Below are positions 19,320 to 27,570 of a stretch of 64,000 nucleotides of DNA, piece by piece. The notes beneath the pieces were generated by a model that saw only the letters and a program-made list of their open reading frames with translations, did no database searches and was not told the origin of the DNA. This DNA is from Bradyrhizobium sp. (GTDB lineage Bacteria; Pseudomonadota; Alphaproteobacteria; Rhizobiales; Xanthobacteraceae), in NCBI RefSeq assembly GCF_004799445.1, contig NZ_SSNA01000141.1:1-64000 (forward strand), read 5' to 3'. The stretch's first letter is position 1; every line of letters starts with the position of its first letter. The translations under genes and the position numbers were made by a program.

Positions 19320-19643
19320 ATGACCACGTTCGACAAGCGCGAGGAAGGTTTTGAGAAGAAGTTCGCGCTCGACGAGGAGCAGAAGTTCAAGGCAGCCGCC
19401 CGTCGCAACAAGCTGCTCGGATTGTGGGCGGCCGATAAACTCGGCCTGTCGCCCGATGCCGCCAACACCTATGCCAGGGAAGTGGTCGCGGCCGAATTCG
19501 AAGGCACCGGCGACGCCGGCGTGGTCGGCAAGGTGACGGGCGATCTCGCCGCCAGAAACGTCGCGATCACGGAAGCGCAGGTCCGGGTGAAAATGGACGA
19601 GCTGATGGCGCAGGCCATCCTCGAGGTGAAGGCGGGGACGTGA
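19320..19643 (+). CDS. F1Fo-ATPase inhibitor zeta subunit (DUF1476)
   Basis: This 107-residue protein of the DUF1476 family matches the alphaproteobacterial zeta subunit. In Paracoccus that protein blocks ATP hydrolysis by binding F1 through its N-terminal helix. Visible are MTTFDKREEGFEKKFALDEE and AARRNKLLGLWAADKLGL. The ATG at 19320 follows GAAGGA; the TTG six bases earlier is less likely. It is divergent from purC and has no atp genes beside it, which is usual. Confidence 0.9.
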   Translation: MTTFDKREEGFEKKFALDEEQKFKAAARRNKLLGLWAADKLGLSPDAANTYAREVVAAEFEGTGDAGVVGKVTGDLAARNVAITEAQVRVKMDELMAQAILEVKAGT

Positions 19644-19661
19644 GGCACAGCCGCTCTCTCC

Positions 19662-19780
19662 ACCGTCATTGCGAGGAGCGCGAGCGACGAAGCAATCCAC
19701 CTTTCGTGTCGCTATGGATTGCTTCGCGGAGCCTGTCATCGGGCGCGCATTCGCGCGACCCGTTGGCTCGCAATGACGAG
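19662..19780. repeat. Intergenic palindromic element (CGTCATTGCGAGGAGCG family)
   Basis: The left end ACCGTCATTGCGAGGAGC and right end GGCTCGCAATGACG are inverted copies. Inside, GAAGCAATCCA and TGGATTGCTTCG form a second inverted pair. It separates the zeta gene from the convergent cynS and may end both transcripts. Confidence 0.75.
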
Positions 19781-19803
19781 AAATTCCCGCGTAGTCGCGC
19801 TGC

Positions 19804-20286
19804 TCACCCCTCCTTGAAGCCATATTCCGGCACATTGCCGCTGGCGCCGTAATATTTGTACGGCAGGAATTTGCCCGACATCGTGATCTTGACCCGATCG
19901 CCCTTCGGATTGGGCAGCCGCTCCATCACCATGTCGAAATCGATCGCCGACATGATGCCGTCGCCATATTCCTCCTCGATCAGCGCCTTCCAGGCCGGGC
20001 CGTTGACCATCACCAGTTCATAGAACCGGTAGATCAAGGGATCGGACGGCGGCATCGGAATGCCGCGCATCGGCGTTTCGTTGAGCATCGCGGTTTCGGA
20101 TTTGGAGAGCCCGAACAGCTCGGCGGCGTTCGCGGCCTGCGGCTTGGTCAGCTTCATCTGGCCGAGGCAGGCGCCGACGATCAGGACTTCGGAATAGCCG
20201 CCGATCTTTTCGCAGATGTATTTCCAGCTCCAGCCCTTCTCGCGCTTGATATCGAGCAGCTTTTCGGTGAGGTCGGATCGCTTCAT
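19804..20286 (-). CDS. cynS: Cyanate hydratase (cyanase)
   Basis: This 160-residue enzyme converts cyanate and bicarbonate to ammonia and carbon dioxide. An N-terminal helical domain is followed by the catalytic domain. Arg87 and Glu90 in YRFYEL and Ser113 in IMSAIDF match the E. coli triad Arg96, Glu99 and Ser122 with identical spacing. It is the last gene of a minus-strand run that also encodes an ABC importer of the nitrate/cyanate type, so the importer probably brings in cyanate. Confidence 0.97.
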   Translation of the reverse strand: MKRSDLTEKLLDIKREKGWSWKYICEKIGGYSEVLIVGACLGQMKLTKPQAANAAELFGLSKSETAMLNETPMRGIPMPPSDPLIYRFYELVMVNGPAWKALIEEEYGDGIMSAIDFDMVMERLPNPKGDRVKITMSGKFLPYKYYGASGNVPEYGFKEG

Positions 20287-20336
20287 GTCTCTCTCCCTTG
20301 TTTAGGTCTCGTCATGCCTGGGTTTGATTTGTGCAA

Positions 20337-20410
20337 TCTGTCCCGGCCATCCACGTTTGGCTCTCTCAGTTTAGGAAGACGTGGACGGCCGGGACAAGCC
20401 CGGCCATGAC
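20337..20410. repeat. Palindromic repeat overlapping the end of the ABC ATPase gene
   Basis: CTGTCCCGGCCATCCACG and CGTGGACGGCCGGGACAAG are inverted arms. The repeat extends into the last codons of the ATPase gene and is translated there as a short unrelated tail. Confidence 0.75.
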
Positions 20411-21309
20411 GCCTGCTTTGTTTCCTGCAGCGGCCCATCCGCCACCGATGCGATGACCAGTTCGGGCTTTCCGATCCGCACCACCGGCACGTTGCGCGGA
20501 TCGTGGCCGGGCGTATCGGTCGCAAAGCTCTTGCTGCGGCTGACCAGGAAATCAACGATGTGATTTCGTACCGCGTAGTAATAGGGATGGCGGTGCAGAT
20601 CGGTGCGGCCGCGGTCCTTCGGCAGCGGGTTCTCGACGATCTCGGCCAGCACGGCGGCGGGCCCGTTGGTCATCAGGAAAATCCTGTCGGCGAGATAGAT
20701 CGCCTCGTCGACATCATGGGTGATCATGAATGCGGTCTGCCCGGTCTCCAGGCAGATGCGGCGGACCTCGTCCTGCAGCGTGCCGCGCGTCAGCGCATCC
20801 AGCGCCGAGAACGGCTCGTCCATCAGCATGATCTTCGGCGTGATCGACAGCGCGCGCGCAATGCCGACGCGCTGCTTCATGCCGCCGGAGAGTTCCGACG
20901 GACGCTTATGCTCGGCGCCGGTGAGGCCTACGAGATCGATAAACGTCTGCGCGTGCGCCCTGACCCTGGCGCGATCCCAGTCGCGCCATTTCGACGTCAC
21001 GGCATAGGCAACGTTGCCGAGCACGGTGCGCCACGGCAGCAGCGCGTGGCTCTGGAAAATCACCGCGCGGTCGAGGCTGGTGCCCTCGATCGCCTGCCCG
21101 TCCACGATCACGGCGCCTGCGCTTGGCGCATCCAACCCCGCAAGGATGTTGAGCACCGTGGTCTTGCCGCAGCCGGAGTGACCGATCACGCAGCCGAATT
21201 CGCCGCGCTGCATCGATAGCCAGAGATTCTCGAATACCGCGATTTCGCCGCCGCCGGCGCCCGGGTAGCGCTTTGCGATGGCTTCGATGGAGATGAATTT
21301 TTCGGTCAT
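20371..21309 (-). CDS. cynD: Nitrate/cyanate-type ABC transporter ATP-binding protein
   Basis: This 312-residue ATPase has Walker A GHSGCGKTT, the signature LSGGMKQRVGIARAL, Walker B IMLMDEPFSALD and the H-loop ITHDVDEA. It groups by eye with the NrtD/CynD/SsuB/TauB class. The family body ends near residue 297; the last 15 residues (KQASWPGLSRPSTSS) are the translation of an intergenic repeat that has taken over the stop. It lies downstream of the permease and upstream of cynS, so cyanate is the best guess for the substrate, with nitrate possible. Confidence 0.87.
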   Translation of the reverse strand: MTEKFISIEAIAKRYPGAGGGEIAVFENLWLSMQRGEFGCVIGHSGCGKTTVLNILAGLDAPSAGAVIVDGQAIEGTSLDRAVIFQSHALLPWRTVLGNVAYAVTSKWRDWDRARVRAHAQTFIDLVGLTGAEHKRPSELSGGMKQRVGIARALSITPKIMLMDEPFSALDALTRGTLQDEVRRICLETGQTAFMITHDVDEAIYLADRIFLMTNGPAAVLAEIVENPLPKDRGRTDLHRHPYYYAVRNHIVDFLVSRSKSFATDTPGHDPRNVPVVRIGKPELVIASVADGPLQETKQASWPGLSRPSTSS

Positions 21310-21496
21310 GGGTTAGTCTCGTGTCCCGCGGGCGGTGCGACACGCAGTGATGCACCGCAGACGCGGGACCCACGTTGCTGTGGGTCCCGGTTCTGCACGG
21401 CGGCACGGAGCCTGTGCTCGGGCCGCGCCAGGCGCGGACCCGAGTGCGCCGCAGTGCGCCCGGAACACGACAAAGGTCGGGTTTACGGTCATCGCA

Positions 21497-22336
21497 TCAT
21501 TCCGGGAACGTGACCATGCGGGTGAAGCGCGCCAGAATCTGGTCGAGCAGCATGCCGACCATGCCGATCAGGAGAATGGCGATGATGACATTGGTGATCG
21601 AGAGGTTGTTCCACTCGTTCCAGACGAAGTAGCCGATGCCGGTGCCGCCGACCAGCATTTCGGCGGCGACGATCACCAGCCACGCGATGCCGATCGAGAT
21701 CCGCATCCCCGTCAGAATGGTCGGCGCGGCCGCCGGCAGGATGACGGTGAAGGCGCGCCGGAGCGTGCCGACTTCGAGCGTGCGCGCGACGTTGATCCAT
21801 TCCTTGCGCACGGCGGCGACGCCGAACGCGGTATTGAGCAGCATCGGCCATACCGAACAGATGAAGATCACGAAGATCGCGGACAGTCCGGAATCCTTGA
21901 TGGTGTAGAGCGCCAGCGGCATCCAGGCGAGCGGCGAGATCGGCTTCAGAATCTGGATGAATGGATCGAGCGCCCGGTTGATCAGGGGCGACATCCCGAT
22001 CAGGAAGCCGAGCGGGATGGCGACGATGACGGCAAGAAGATACCCGAGCCCGACGCGCGCGATCGAGTAGCCGAGCTGGATGCCCAGTCCCTTGTCGTTC
22101 GGCCCATTGTCGTAGAAGGGCCGCTGCAGGTGCTCCCACAATTTGGCGCCGACATCGAGCGGACCCGGCATCGCCGATTTGCCGGCCGTCGCTGTCAGGC
22201 CCATCAGCCTGGCGTATTCCGGACTCATGCTGGCGACCGCGCCGGTGCCGCGCGTGGCGATGTGCCAGACCCCGATGAAGGCTGCGAACAGCGCGATCGA
22301 AACGATTGCCGCGCGAAGGCGGAGGGATGAGGTCAT
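21497..22336 (-). CDS. cynB: Nitrate/cyanate-type ABC transporter permease
   Basis: This 279-residue inner-membrane protein has about six hydrophobic segments and the EAA-type loop (VARTLEVGTLRRAFTVILPAAAPTILTGMRI) of the NrtB/CynB/SsuC class. The start at 22336 follows GGGGAGAG. The frame upstream to 22477 is a translated repeat and is not real. A 187-bp gap with a repeat (near 21350-21470) separates it from the ATPase gene. Confidence 0.9.
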   Translation of the reverse strand: MTSSLRLRAAIVSIALFAAFIGVWHIATRGTGAVASMSPEYARLMGLTATAGKSAMPGPLDVGAKLWEHLQRPFYDNGPNDKGLGIQLGYSIARVGLGYLLAVIVAIPLGFLIGMSPLINRALDPFIQILKPISPLAWMPLALYTIKDSGLSAIFVIFICSVWPMLLNTAFGVAAVRKEWINVARTLEVGTLRRAFTVILPAAAPTILTGMRISIGIAWLVIVAAEMLVGGTGIGYFVWNEWNNLSITNVIIAILLIGMVGMLLDQILARFTRMVTFPE

Positions 22337-22340
22337 CGCA

Positions 22341-22470
22341 CTCTCCCCGCTTGCGGGGAGAGGGTTGGGGTGAGGGGGAATCGCCAGGAACTCAACTCGT
22401 GGAGAGTCCCCCTCACCCGGATCGCGCGCTGACGCGCGCCATCCGACCTCTCCCCGCACGCGGGGAGGGG
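22341..22470. repeat. Inverted repeat between the binding-protein and permease genes
   Basis: Two hairpins, CTCTCCCCGC/GCGGGGAGAG (22341-22362) and CCTCTCCCCGC/GCGGGGAGGGG (22447-22470), are themselves inverted copies. They belong to the family at 17117-17218. The right arm of the first, read on the minus strand, supplies the ribosome site of the permease gene. Confidence 0.8.
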
Positions 22471-22499
22471 TGAACAAGCGGAAGTCGTCGCCTTATTCT

Positions 22500-23885
22500 T
22501 CACGACGACTTCCTGATCTTGAAGCTGTTGAGATAATCCTCTGGAGCAGCCGGATCGAAGGTCTTGCCCATCACCGCGAACGACTTGTAGGAAGATGCCG
22601 GCGGCGCCAGCCCCATCTCGGCCATGGTTTTGCGCGTGTCGGTCGCGAGATAGACCTGCTCGGCGATCGACTTGTAATCCACATCGCCCTTGACCTGACC
22701 CCAGCGCTTCATCTGCGTGAGCATCCAGACCGCGAAGGATTGCCAGGGGAACGGGTCGAAGTCGACGCGCTTGGCGTCGGTTTTGACGCCGCCCAGCCCG
22801 TCGGCATAGGTCCCGGTCAGCACCTGCTCCAGCACGGTGACCGGCGCGTTGATGTAATTCGCCGGCGCGATCGCCTCGGCGATCTGTTTGCGATGCTCCG
22901 CCTTCGAGGCGTAGGCCGTCGCATCGAGAATCGCCCGGGTCAGAGCCGCAAAACTGTTGGGCGAGCCCGTGATGAACTCCCGGCTCGCCGCGAAGCTGCA
23001 GCAGGGATGCCCGTCCCAGATCTCCTTGGACAAAAGGTGCATGAAGCCGACGCCGTCATAGATCGCGCGCTGGCAGATATTGTCCGGCGCGAGGAAGCCG
23101 TCGATGTTCTCGGCGCGAAGATTGGCGACCATCTCCGGCGGCGGCACCGAGCGCAGTTGCACATCGGTATCGGGATCGAGACCGTGTTCGGCGAGGTAGT
23201 AGCGCAACAAATAGTTGTGCATGGAATAGTCGAACGGAATGGCGAACTTCATGCCTTTCCAGTCTTTGGGATCGCGCTTGTCCTTGTGCTTCATCGCCAG
23301 CGTGATGCCCTGCCCGTTGATGTTCTCGATCGCCGGCACCGCAAACGGGATCGCCTGCGCGCCGAGGCCGAGCGAAATCGCGATCGGCATCGGCGCCAGC
23401 ATGTGGGCGGCGTCGTATTCCTTGTTGATGGTCTTGTCGCGGATCACGGCCCAGCCGGCGGTCTTGACCACCTCGACGTTGAGGCCGTGCCTGGCATAGA
23501 AGCCGAGCGGCGCCGCCATGATGATCGGCGTCGCGCAGGTGATCGGGATGAAGCCGACTTTCAGGTCCTTTTTCTCCGGCGCGCCGCTTTCGGCAAACGC
23601 CTCGGTCGCCGTCTTCAGCGGAAAGAATTGCGAGATCGCGGCGAGTGCGGTCGAGGCCCCGACCGATTTCAGGAACGCCCGGCGCGCGGCATCCTTGGGA
23701 AACATCGCGCGCATCACCGCCGAAGCAACGACGCCCTCGTACCGCGCCTCGGTACTCGCCACCGGTTCGCAGCGCAGCGCCAAAGCGGCCTGATCGTGTT
23801 CGGTCGCGGACCGATGCTGGCCGCACGCACAGCCCGCCCGCGAAAGCTTGCGGCCGGCATCGAAGGGGTCGTCGAAGGTGGACAT
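22500..23885 (-). CDS. cynA: ABC transporter substrate-binding protein, NrtA/CynA/CmpA family
   Basis: This 461-residue protein has a Tat-type signal (RRAFLKSVG) near residue 68 followed by a hydrophobic stretch. The mature part begins KKDLKVGFIPITCATPIIMAAPLGFYARHGLNVEV, as in the nitrate/cyanate/bicarbonate binding proteins. The 60 residues before the twin arginine are unusually long and Cys-rich, so the real start may be the later Met in AVMRAMFPKDAARR. It should deliver the substrate, probably cyanate, to the permease and ATPase downstream. Confidence 0.87.
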   Translation of the reverse strand: MSTFDDPFDAGRKLSRAGCACGQHRSATEHDQAALALRCEPVASTEARYEGVVASAVMRAMFPKDAARRAFLKSVGASTALAAISQFFPLKTATEAFAESGAPEKKDLKVGFIPITCATPIIMAAPLGFYARHGLNVEVVKTAGWAVIRDKTINKEYDAAHMLAPMPIAISLGLGAQAIPFAVPAIENINGQGITLAMKHKDKRDPKDWKGMKFAIPFDYSMHNYLLRYYLAEHGLDPDTDVQLRSVPPPEMVANLRAENIDGFLAPDNICQRAIYDGVGFMHLLSKEIWDGHPCCSFAASREFITGSPNSFAALTRAILDATAYASKAEHRKQIAEAIAPANYINAPVTVLEQVLTGTYADGLGGVKTDAKRVDFDPFPWQSFAVWMLTQMKRWGQVKGDVDYKSIAEQVYLATDTRKTMAEMGLAPPASSYKSFAVMGKTFDPAAPEDYLNSFKIRKSS

Positions 23886-23946
23886 GCTTCATTCCCTCAC
23901 GTGGTGCCGATCGAACAGGGGGCAAATCCCGCCACGCGCGGGGGGA

Positions 23947-23985
23947 TTCACCGTCCGGCCGCTAACAATTCGGCCGGGCGGTGAA
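23947..23985 (-). promoter_or_regulatory. Strong hairpin between rhodanese and binding-protein genes
   Basis: Fifteen-base arms (23947-23961 and 23971-23985, one G-U pair) surround a 9-base loop. No T tract follows on the minus strand, so it may be an RNA stability or processing element rather than a full terminator. Confidence 0.5.
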
Positions 23986-23999
23986 AAAACATGCAGGTT

Positions 24000-24878
24000 C
24001 TATGCCGCTTTTTCGGTCAGCTTGGCCTCGGTGGGCAGGCCTTCCTCGATCGGCAGCGACGGATCGCGCGACCATTCGTTCCATGAGCCGAAATACATCC
24101 GGACATCCTTCACTCCGGCATTCTTCAGCGCGAGGAAGGTGTTCGACGCCCGCGCGCCCTTGAAGCAATAGAGGTAGACCGGGGTATTCTGCGAGATGCC
24201 GACGGTGGCGCATTCGGCCAGGATTTCATCCTTGGACTTGAAGCGAGGTCCCTCTGCCGTCGGCTTCATCATGCGGTACCATTCAAGCCAGACGGCGCCG
24301 GGGATGCGCCCCTTGCGCGGGCAGAAATCCTTGCCATAGGGCGAGGAACTGTCACCGATCCACTCATCGACGTCGCGCACGTCGAGCAGAGCGATGCCGG
24401 GCTTGCCGACGGCGGCCAGCATGGTCTTGGCGTCGATCAGGATGTCGGCGGCTTCGGGAACGATCGAGAACGAGGCCGGCGCAGGCTTCGGCACAGCGGT
24501 CGTGACCGGCAATCCCTTGGCCACCCAGGCGTCGTAGCCGCCATGCAAGACCTTGATCTTGGGATAGCCAAGCATGGTCAAGAGGAAATAGCCGCGGCAG
24601 GACTGGCCGAAACCCGAATTCATCGACTGTTCGTAAATGACCGCGGTTTCCTTGCCCGACAGTCCGGCCTTTCCGAAGGCGTCGGCGAACTTCGTCTTCA
24701 ACTCGTGAATGCCTTCCGGCGTTGAGGTGGCGAGGTAAGTGAATATCTCGTGCACATTCACGGCATTCGGAATGTGTCCCGCGCCATAAGCATCCGGATT
24801 GCGGGTGTCGATGATGACACACGGCTCCCTGGATACGAGTTCGGCGAGTTCGCTGGCAGAAATCAGAATGTCCGTCAT
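24000..24878 (-). CDS. Sulfurtransferase with two rhodanese domains
   Basis: This 292-residue protein has two rhodanese domains. The N-terminal one has VIIDTRNPDAYGAGHIPNAVN. The C-terminal one carries the active Cys238 in the loop YCFKGARAS. Thiosulfate or another sulfane sulfur donor is the likely substrate, with cyanide, a thiol or a protein as acceptor. Rhodaneses with cyanide give thiocyanate, which makes the cyanase neighbourhood suggestive. A second cysteine (Cys94 in QSCRGYF) lies in the N-terminal domain. The gene is 55 bp after the acyl-CoA dehydrogenase-like gene. Confidence 0.88.
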   Translation of the reverse strand: MTDILISASELAELVSREPCVIIDTRNPDAYGAGHIPNAVNVHEIFTYLATSTPEGIHELKTKFADAFGKAGLSGKETAVIYEQSMNSGFGQSCRGYFLLTMLGYPKIKVLHGGYDAWVAKGLPVTTAVPKPAPASFSIVPEAADILIDAKTMLAAVGKPGIALLDVRDVDEWIGDSSSPYGKDFCPRKGRIPGAVWLEWYRMMKPTAEGPRFKSKDEILAECATVGISQNTPVYLYCFKGARASNTFLALKNAGVKDVRMYFGSWNEWSRDPSLPIEEGLPTEAKLTEKAA

Positions 24879-24933
24879 GGCAGCCTCTCCTTTCTTGGGT
24901 GGTTGGGGTCGATCCGAAGTCCTCTTAAGAAAT

Positions 24934-26052
24934 TCACATGTCGGCCAGCATCTTGCGCAGTTGCTTGGTGGCGGGCGTGACGATGGCGACGAAATAGGCT
25001 TCGCGAAGCCGTCTCTGGGCGCGATGGCTCATGAGATAACCGCGCGCGCCGCAATGGAGCATCGCCGAATGGGCGGCCGCGACGCAGGCATCGCCGGCCT
25101 GCAAGCGCAGGTCGACGACGTCGCGCCAATAGGCGTCGTCTTCATTGAACGGATCGCGCGCCAATTCCATCGTCCGGGATTCGAGATCTGAAAGCAGATC
25201 CCGGAAATCGACCGGCTGTTGCGGCAGATAGCGATTGACGTGGCCGAGTGGCGCATCGACCTCGTTCATGATGTTGATGCAGTCCTTGATAAGCCCGGTG
25301 GCCATGCCAGCCTGCAGCAGGATGAAGCCTGCGCGGATTCTCCTGATGAAGGCGCCGGCCGGGTCGGCCAGGATGAGATCGTCGGGCACGAAGACGTCAC
25401 GGAATTGGACGCCATAGGTGCCGGTGCCATCCATCGCAAGGAACGGCTTGCACGGCTGCAAGGTGACGCCCGGGTCGGAACAATCGGCCAGGAACATCAC
25501 CATGCCGCCGGGCTCGTCCTCGCGCTCGAAAATGGTGCCGAAGAAATGCCCGGGCCCGAGATTGGACACCCAGGGCAGCGCGCCCCTGACGGTGTAGCCG
25601 CCATCGACCTTGCGGCCCCTGAGTTTCAGCTTCTCGATTCCGAAGAAGCTCTTCATCGGGTTGGAAAGGCCGGTGCCGCCGAGGATTTTTCCGGTCGCGA
25701 ATTGGTCGCCGAATCTGGCAACGAGCTTGGGATTGCTGGAATTCGCGGCGTACCAGACCAGCGTATTCTGGCACCACGCCATGAAGGCGGTCGCGCCACA
25801 GACTTCGCCGAGGGCGGCGATCGACTGAATGGCGCAGCGCAGATCGGCTGCGCCATTCTTTGGTTGATGACTGGCCCACGCGCCGACATCGCCGAGGCGC
25901 CGGAGCAGTTCGTCCGGATAGACGGAGCCGGCGTCGATCGCGGCCGCCATCGGTGCCAGGTTTTTGCGGGCGATTGTCGCGACCTGATCGGCAATCGATG
26001 CCGAAGGCAGATCATCTTCGACCGCGCGCCTCGATACCGCCAATGAACCCAT
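24934..26052 (-). CDS. Acyl-CoA dehydrogenase-like flavoprotein
   Basis: This 372-residue protein has the acyl-CoA dehydrogenase layout: an N-terminal helical domain (ARKNLAPMAAAIDAGSVYPDELLRRLGDVGA), the middle beta domain (GGTGLSNPMKSFFG, then GGYTVRGALPWVSNLG), and a C-terminal helical bundle. It is short, and I cannot find the usual catalytic Glu with confidence, so it may be a flavin monooxygenase of the DszC/SfnC type rather than a beta-oxidation enzyme. The ATG at 26052 follows GCGGAGGGTGTC, a much better site than those upstream. It lies between an OsmC gene and a rhodanese gene. Confidence 0.75.
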   Translation of the reverse strand: MGSLAVSRRAVEDDLPSASIADQVATIARKNLAPMAAAIDAGSVYPDELLRRLGDVGAWASHQPKNGAADLRCAIQSIAALGEVCGATAFMAWCQNTLVWYAANSSNPKLVARFGDQFATGKILGGTGLSNPMKSFFGIEKLKLRGRKVDGGYTVRGALPWVSNLGPGHFFGTIFEREDEPGGMVMFLADCSDPGVTLQPCKPFLAMDGTGTYGVQFRDVFVPDDLILADPAGAFIRRIRAGFILLQAGMATGLIKDCINIMNEVDAPLGHVNRYLPQQPVDFRDLLSDLESRTMELARDPFNEDDAYWRDVVDLRLQAGDACVAAAHSAMLHCGARGYLMSHRAQRRLREAYFVAIVTPATKQLRKMLADM

Positions 26053-26102
26053 GACACCCTCCGCCATACGCCTGGTTTTGCAACGTGCGGCCTTTTTGGC
26101 CG

Positions 26103-26645
26103 TTAAGCGCTGACCTCGAGATTGACGGGGCGCGTGAAGGTGTTGGCGACCGGCGACCACTTCTTGACGTGGGCCACCAGTGCGTCGATCTCGCTTTGCG
26201 GGATGCCCTCGCATTCCATGTCGACCTTGACCCGCACATCGGTGAAGCCGACCGGTTTCTCGCTGACGTCGCCGGTGCCCCAGACCGCGGTGATGTTGAG
26301 GTCGCCCTCAAGCTGGAGCTCGAGCTTGTTGACGATCCAGCCGCGATGCACCGCGTTGGCGTGCAGCCCCACGGCAAGGCACGAGCCCAGCGCAGCGAGC
26401 GAAGCCTCGGAGGGATTCGGCGCGGTGTCGTCGCCGAGCAGGCCCGGGGGTTCGTCGACGATGTAGGGCGCGAGGTTACGGATGTAGTTGGCGTGGCGGA
26501 ACTTGCCTTCGGCCACCGTCTTGCACTTCAAGGTCTTGATGACCTTCGGATTGGCCTTGCCGTTGGCGATGAGCTGTTCCAGCCCGTCCTTGTCGATCGG
26601 GGCAAGGCAGCCTGTGAGCACTGTTTTCTGAGCGACCGCGGTCAT
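26103..26645 (-). CDS. OsmC family protein
   Basis: This 180-residue OsmC-fold protein has a conserved cysteine in LAALGSCLAVGLHA and a second in VDMECEGIPQSE, the pair that forms the thiol peroxidase site in the family. The start at 26645 follows GGGAGA. It is the first gene of the minus-strand run that leads to cynS and is divergent from a TetR gene, 228 bp away. A role in organic peroxide or reactive sulfur handling is inferred. Confidence 0.87.
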   Translation of the reverse strand: MTAVAQKTVLTGCLAPIDKDGLEQLIANGKANPKVIKTLKCKTVAEGKFRHANYIRNLAPYIVDEPPGLLGDDTAPNPSEASLAALGSCLAVGLHANAVHRGWIVNKLELQLEGDLNITAVWGTGDVSEKPVGFTDVRVKVDMECEGIPQSEIDALVAHVKKWSPVANTFTRPVNLEVSA

Positions 26646-26873
26646 TGATTTTCTCCCTAGGGGCAGGATACCGAACGGTCTGTATCCTGCATGAAGCGTG
26701 CCAGATGCCGTCCGGGAGAAAACCCAAAGTCCCAAAGCCGCTTAGCCCGCGCTGCCTTCGAATCGACCAGCGACGGGCTGCTTAATCGTGATGCAATTGC
26801 TGACGAGCGCGATCATTTTGCGCGCAGCAAGATGCGACTTGATGATTGCGGCACAGTTGGATTAACTGGACAC

Positions 26874-27539
26874 ATGGGCAAAGCATCCTTGAAGGGACGT
26901 TCCGCCGTGGCCAATGTCGCCGCTGGCGACGATGAGTCCGCGCGCGGACGCCTGCTGAGCGCCGCGACGCGGCTGTTCTGCAAGAACGGCATCAATGCGA
27001 CCGGCATCGACGCCATCATCAATGAAGCCGGCACCGCGAAGACAACCCTCTACAAGCTGTTCGGATCGAAAAATAACCTGGTGCATGCTGTGCTCGAGAC
27101 CGAGGGCAAGCAGTGGCGCGAATGGTTCATCGCGGCCATCGAAACCGGCGGCGGCAGCGCGCAGGCCAAGCTTGCGCGGATTTTCCCTGCGCTGAAGGAC
27201 TGGTTTCGCCAGGAGCGCTTTTACGGCTGCCCTTTCATCAACGCCGTCGGCGAGCACGACAAGGATCAGAAGCAGCTTCGCGCCATCGCGATGCGGCACA
27301 AGAAGGTGGTTCTCGCCTACATCGAGAAGCTCGCCGGCGAAATGGGCGCGGCCGAGCCGGAAGTGCTGGCCCATCAGTTGGCATTGCTGATGGACGGCGC
27401 GATCGTCGCGGCCATGGTGTCGCGCGATCCCGGCGTCGCAGACACGGCGGGTTTAGCGGCGTGCTCGCTGTTTGTGCCTTCGAAGCCAAAGAAGGCCAAG
27501 CGCGCGGGCAGCGCGCCGGAACAGCTGATGGCGGTCTGA
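26874..27539 (+). CDS. TetR/AcrR family transcriptional regulator
   Basis: This 221-residue protein has a TetR helix-turn-helix in the N-terminal third (LLSAATRLFCKNGINATGIDAIINEAGTAKTTLYKLF). The ATG at 26874 gives a normal N-terminus; the open frame from 26691 is longer than needed. It is divergent from the OsmC gene and is the natural candidate to control the OsmC-to-cynS run. The ligand is unknown. Confidence 0.88.
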   Translation: MGKASLKGRSAVANVAAGDDESARGRLLSAATRLFCKNGINATGIDAIINEAGTAKTTLYKLFGSKNNLVHAVLETEGKQWREWFIAAIETGGGSAQAKLARIFPALKDWFRQERFYGCPFINAVGEHDKDQKQLRAIAMRHKKVVLAYIEKLAGEMGAAEPEVLAHQLALLMDGAIVAAMVSRDPGVADTAGLAACSLFVPSKPKKAKRAGSAPEQLMAV

Positions 27540-27570
27540 TCGGACGGACGGCGACGCCGTCCTTCCCCGC

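Noticed and set aside
22470..23984. 504-residue plus-strand open frame
   Set aside because: It is antisense to the substrate-binding protein gene and shows no domain; the minus-strand gene has a Tat signal and clear family motifs.
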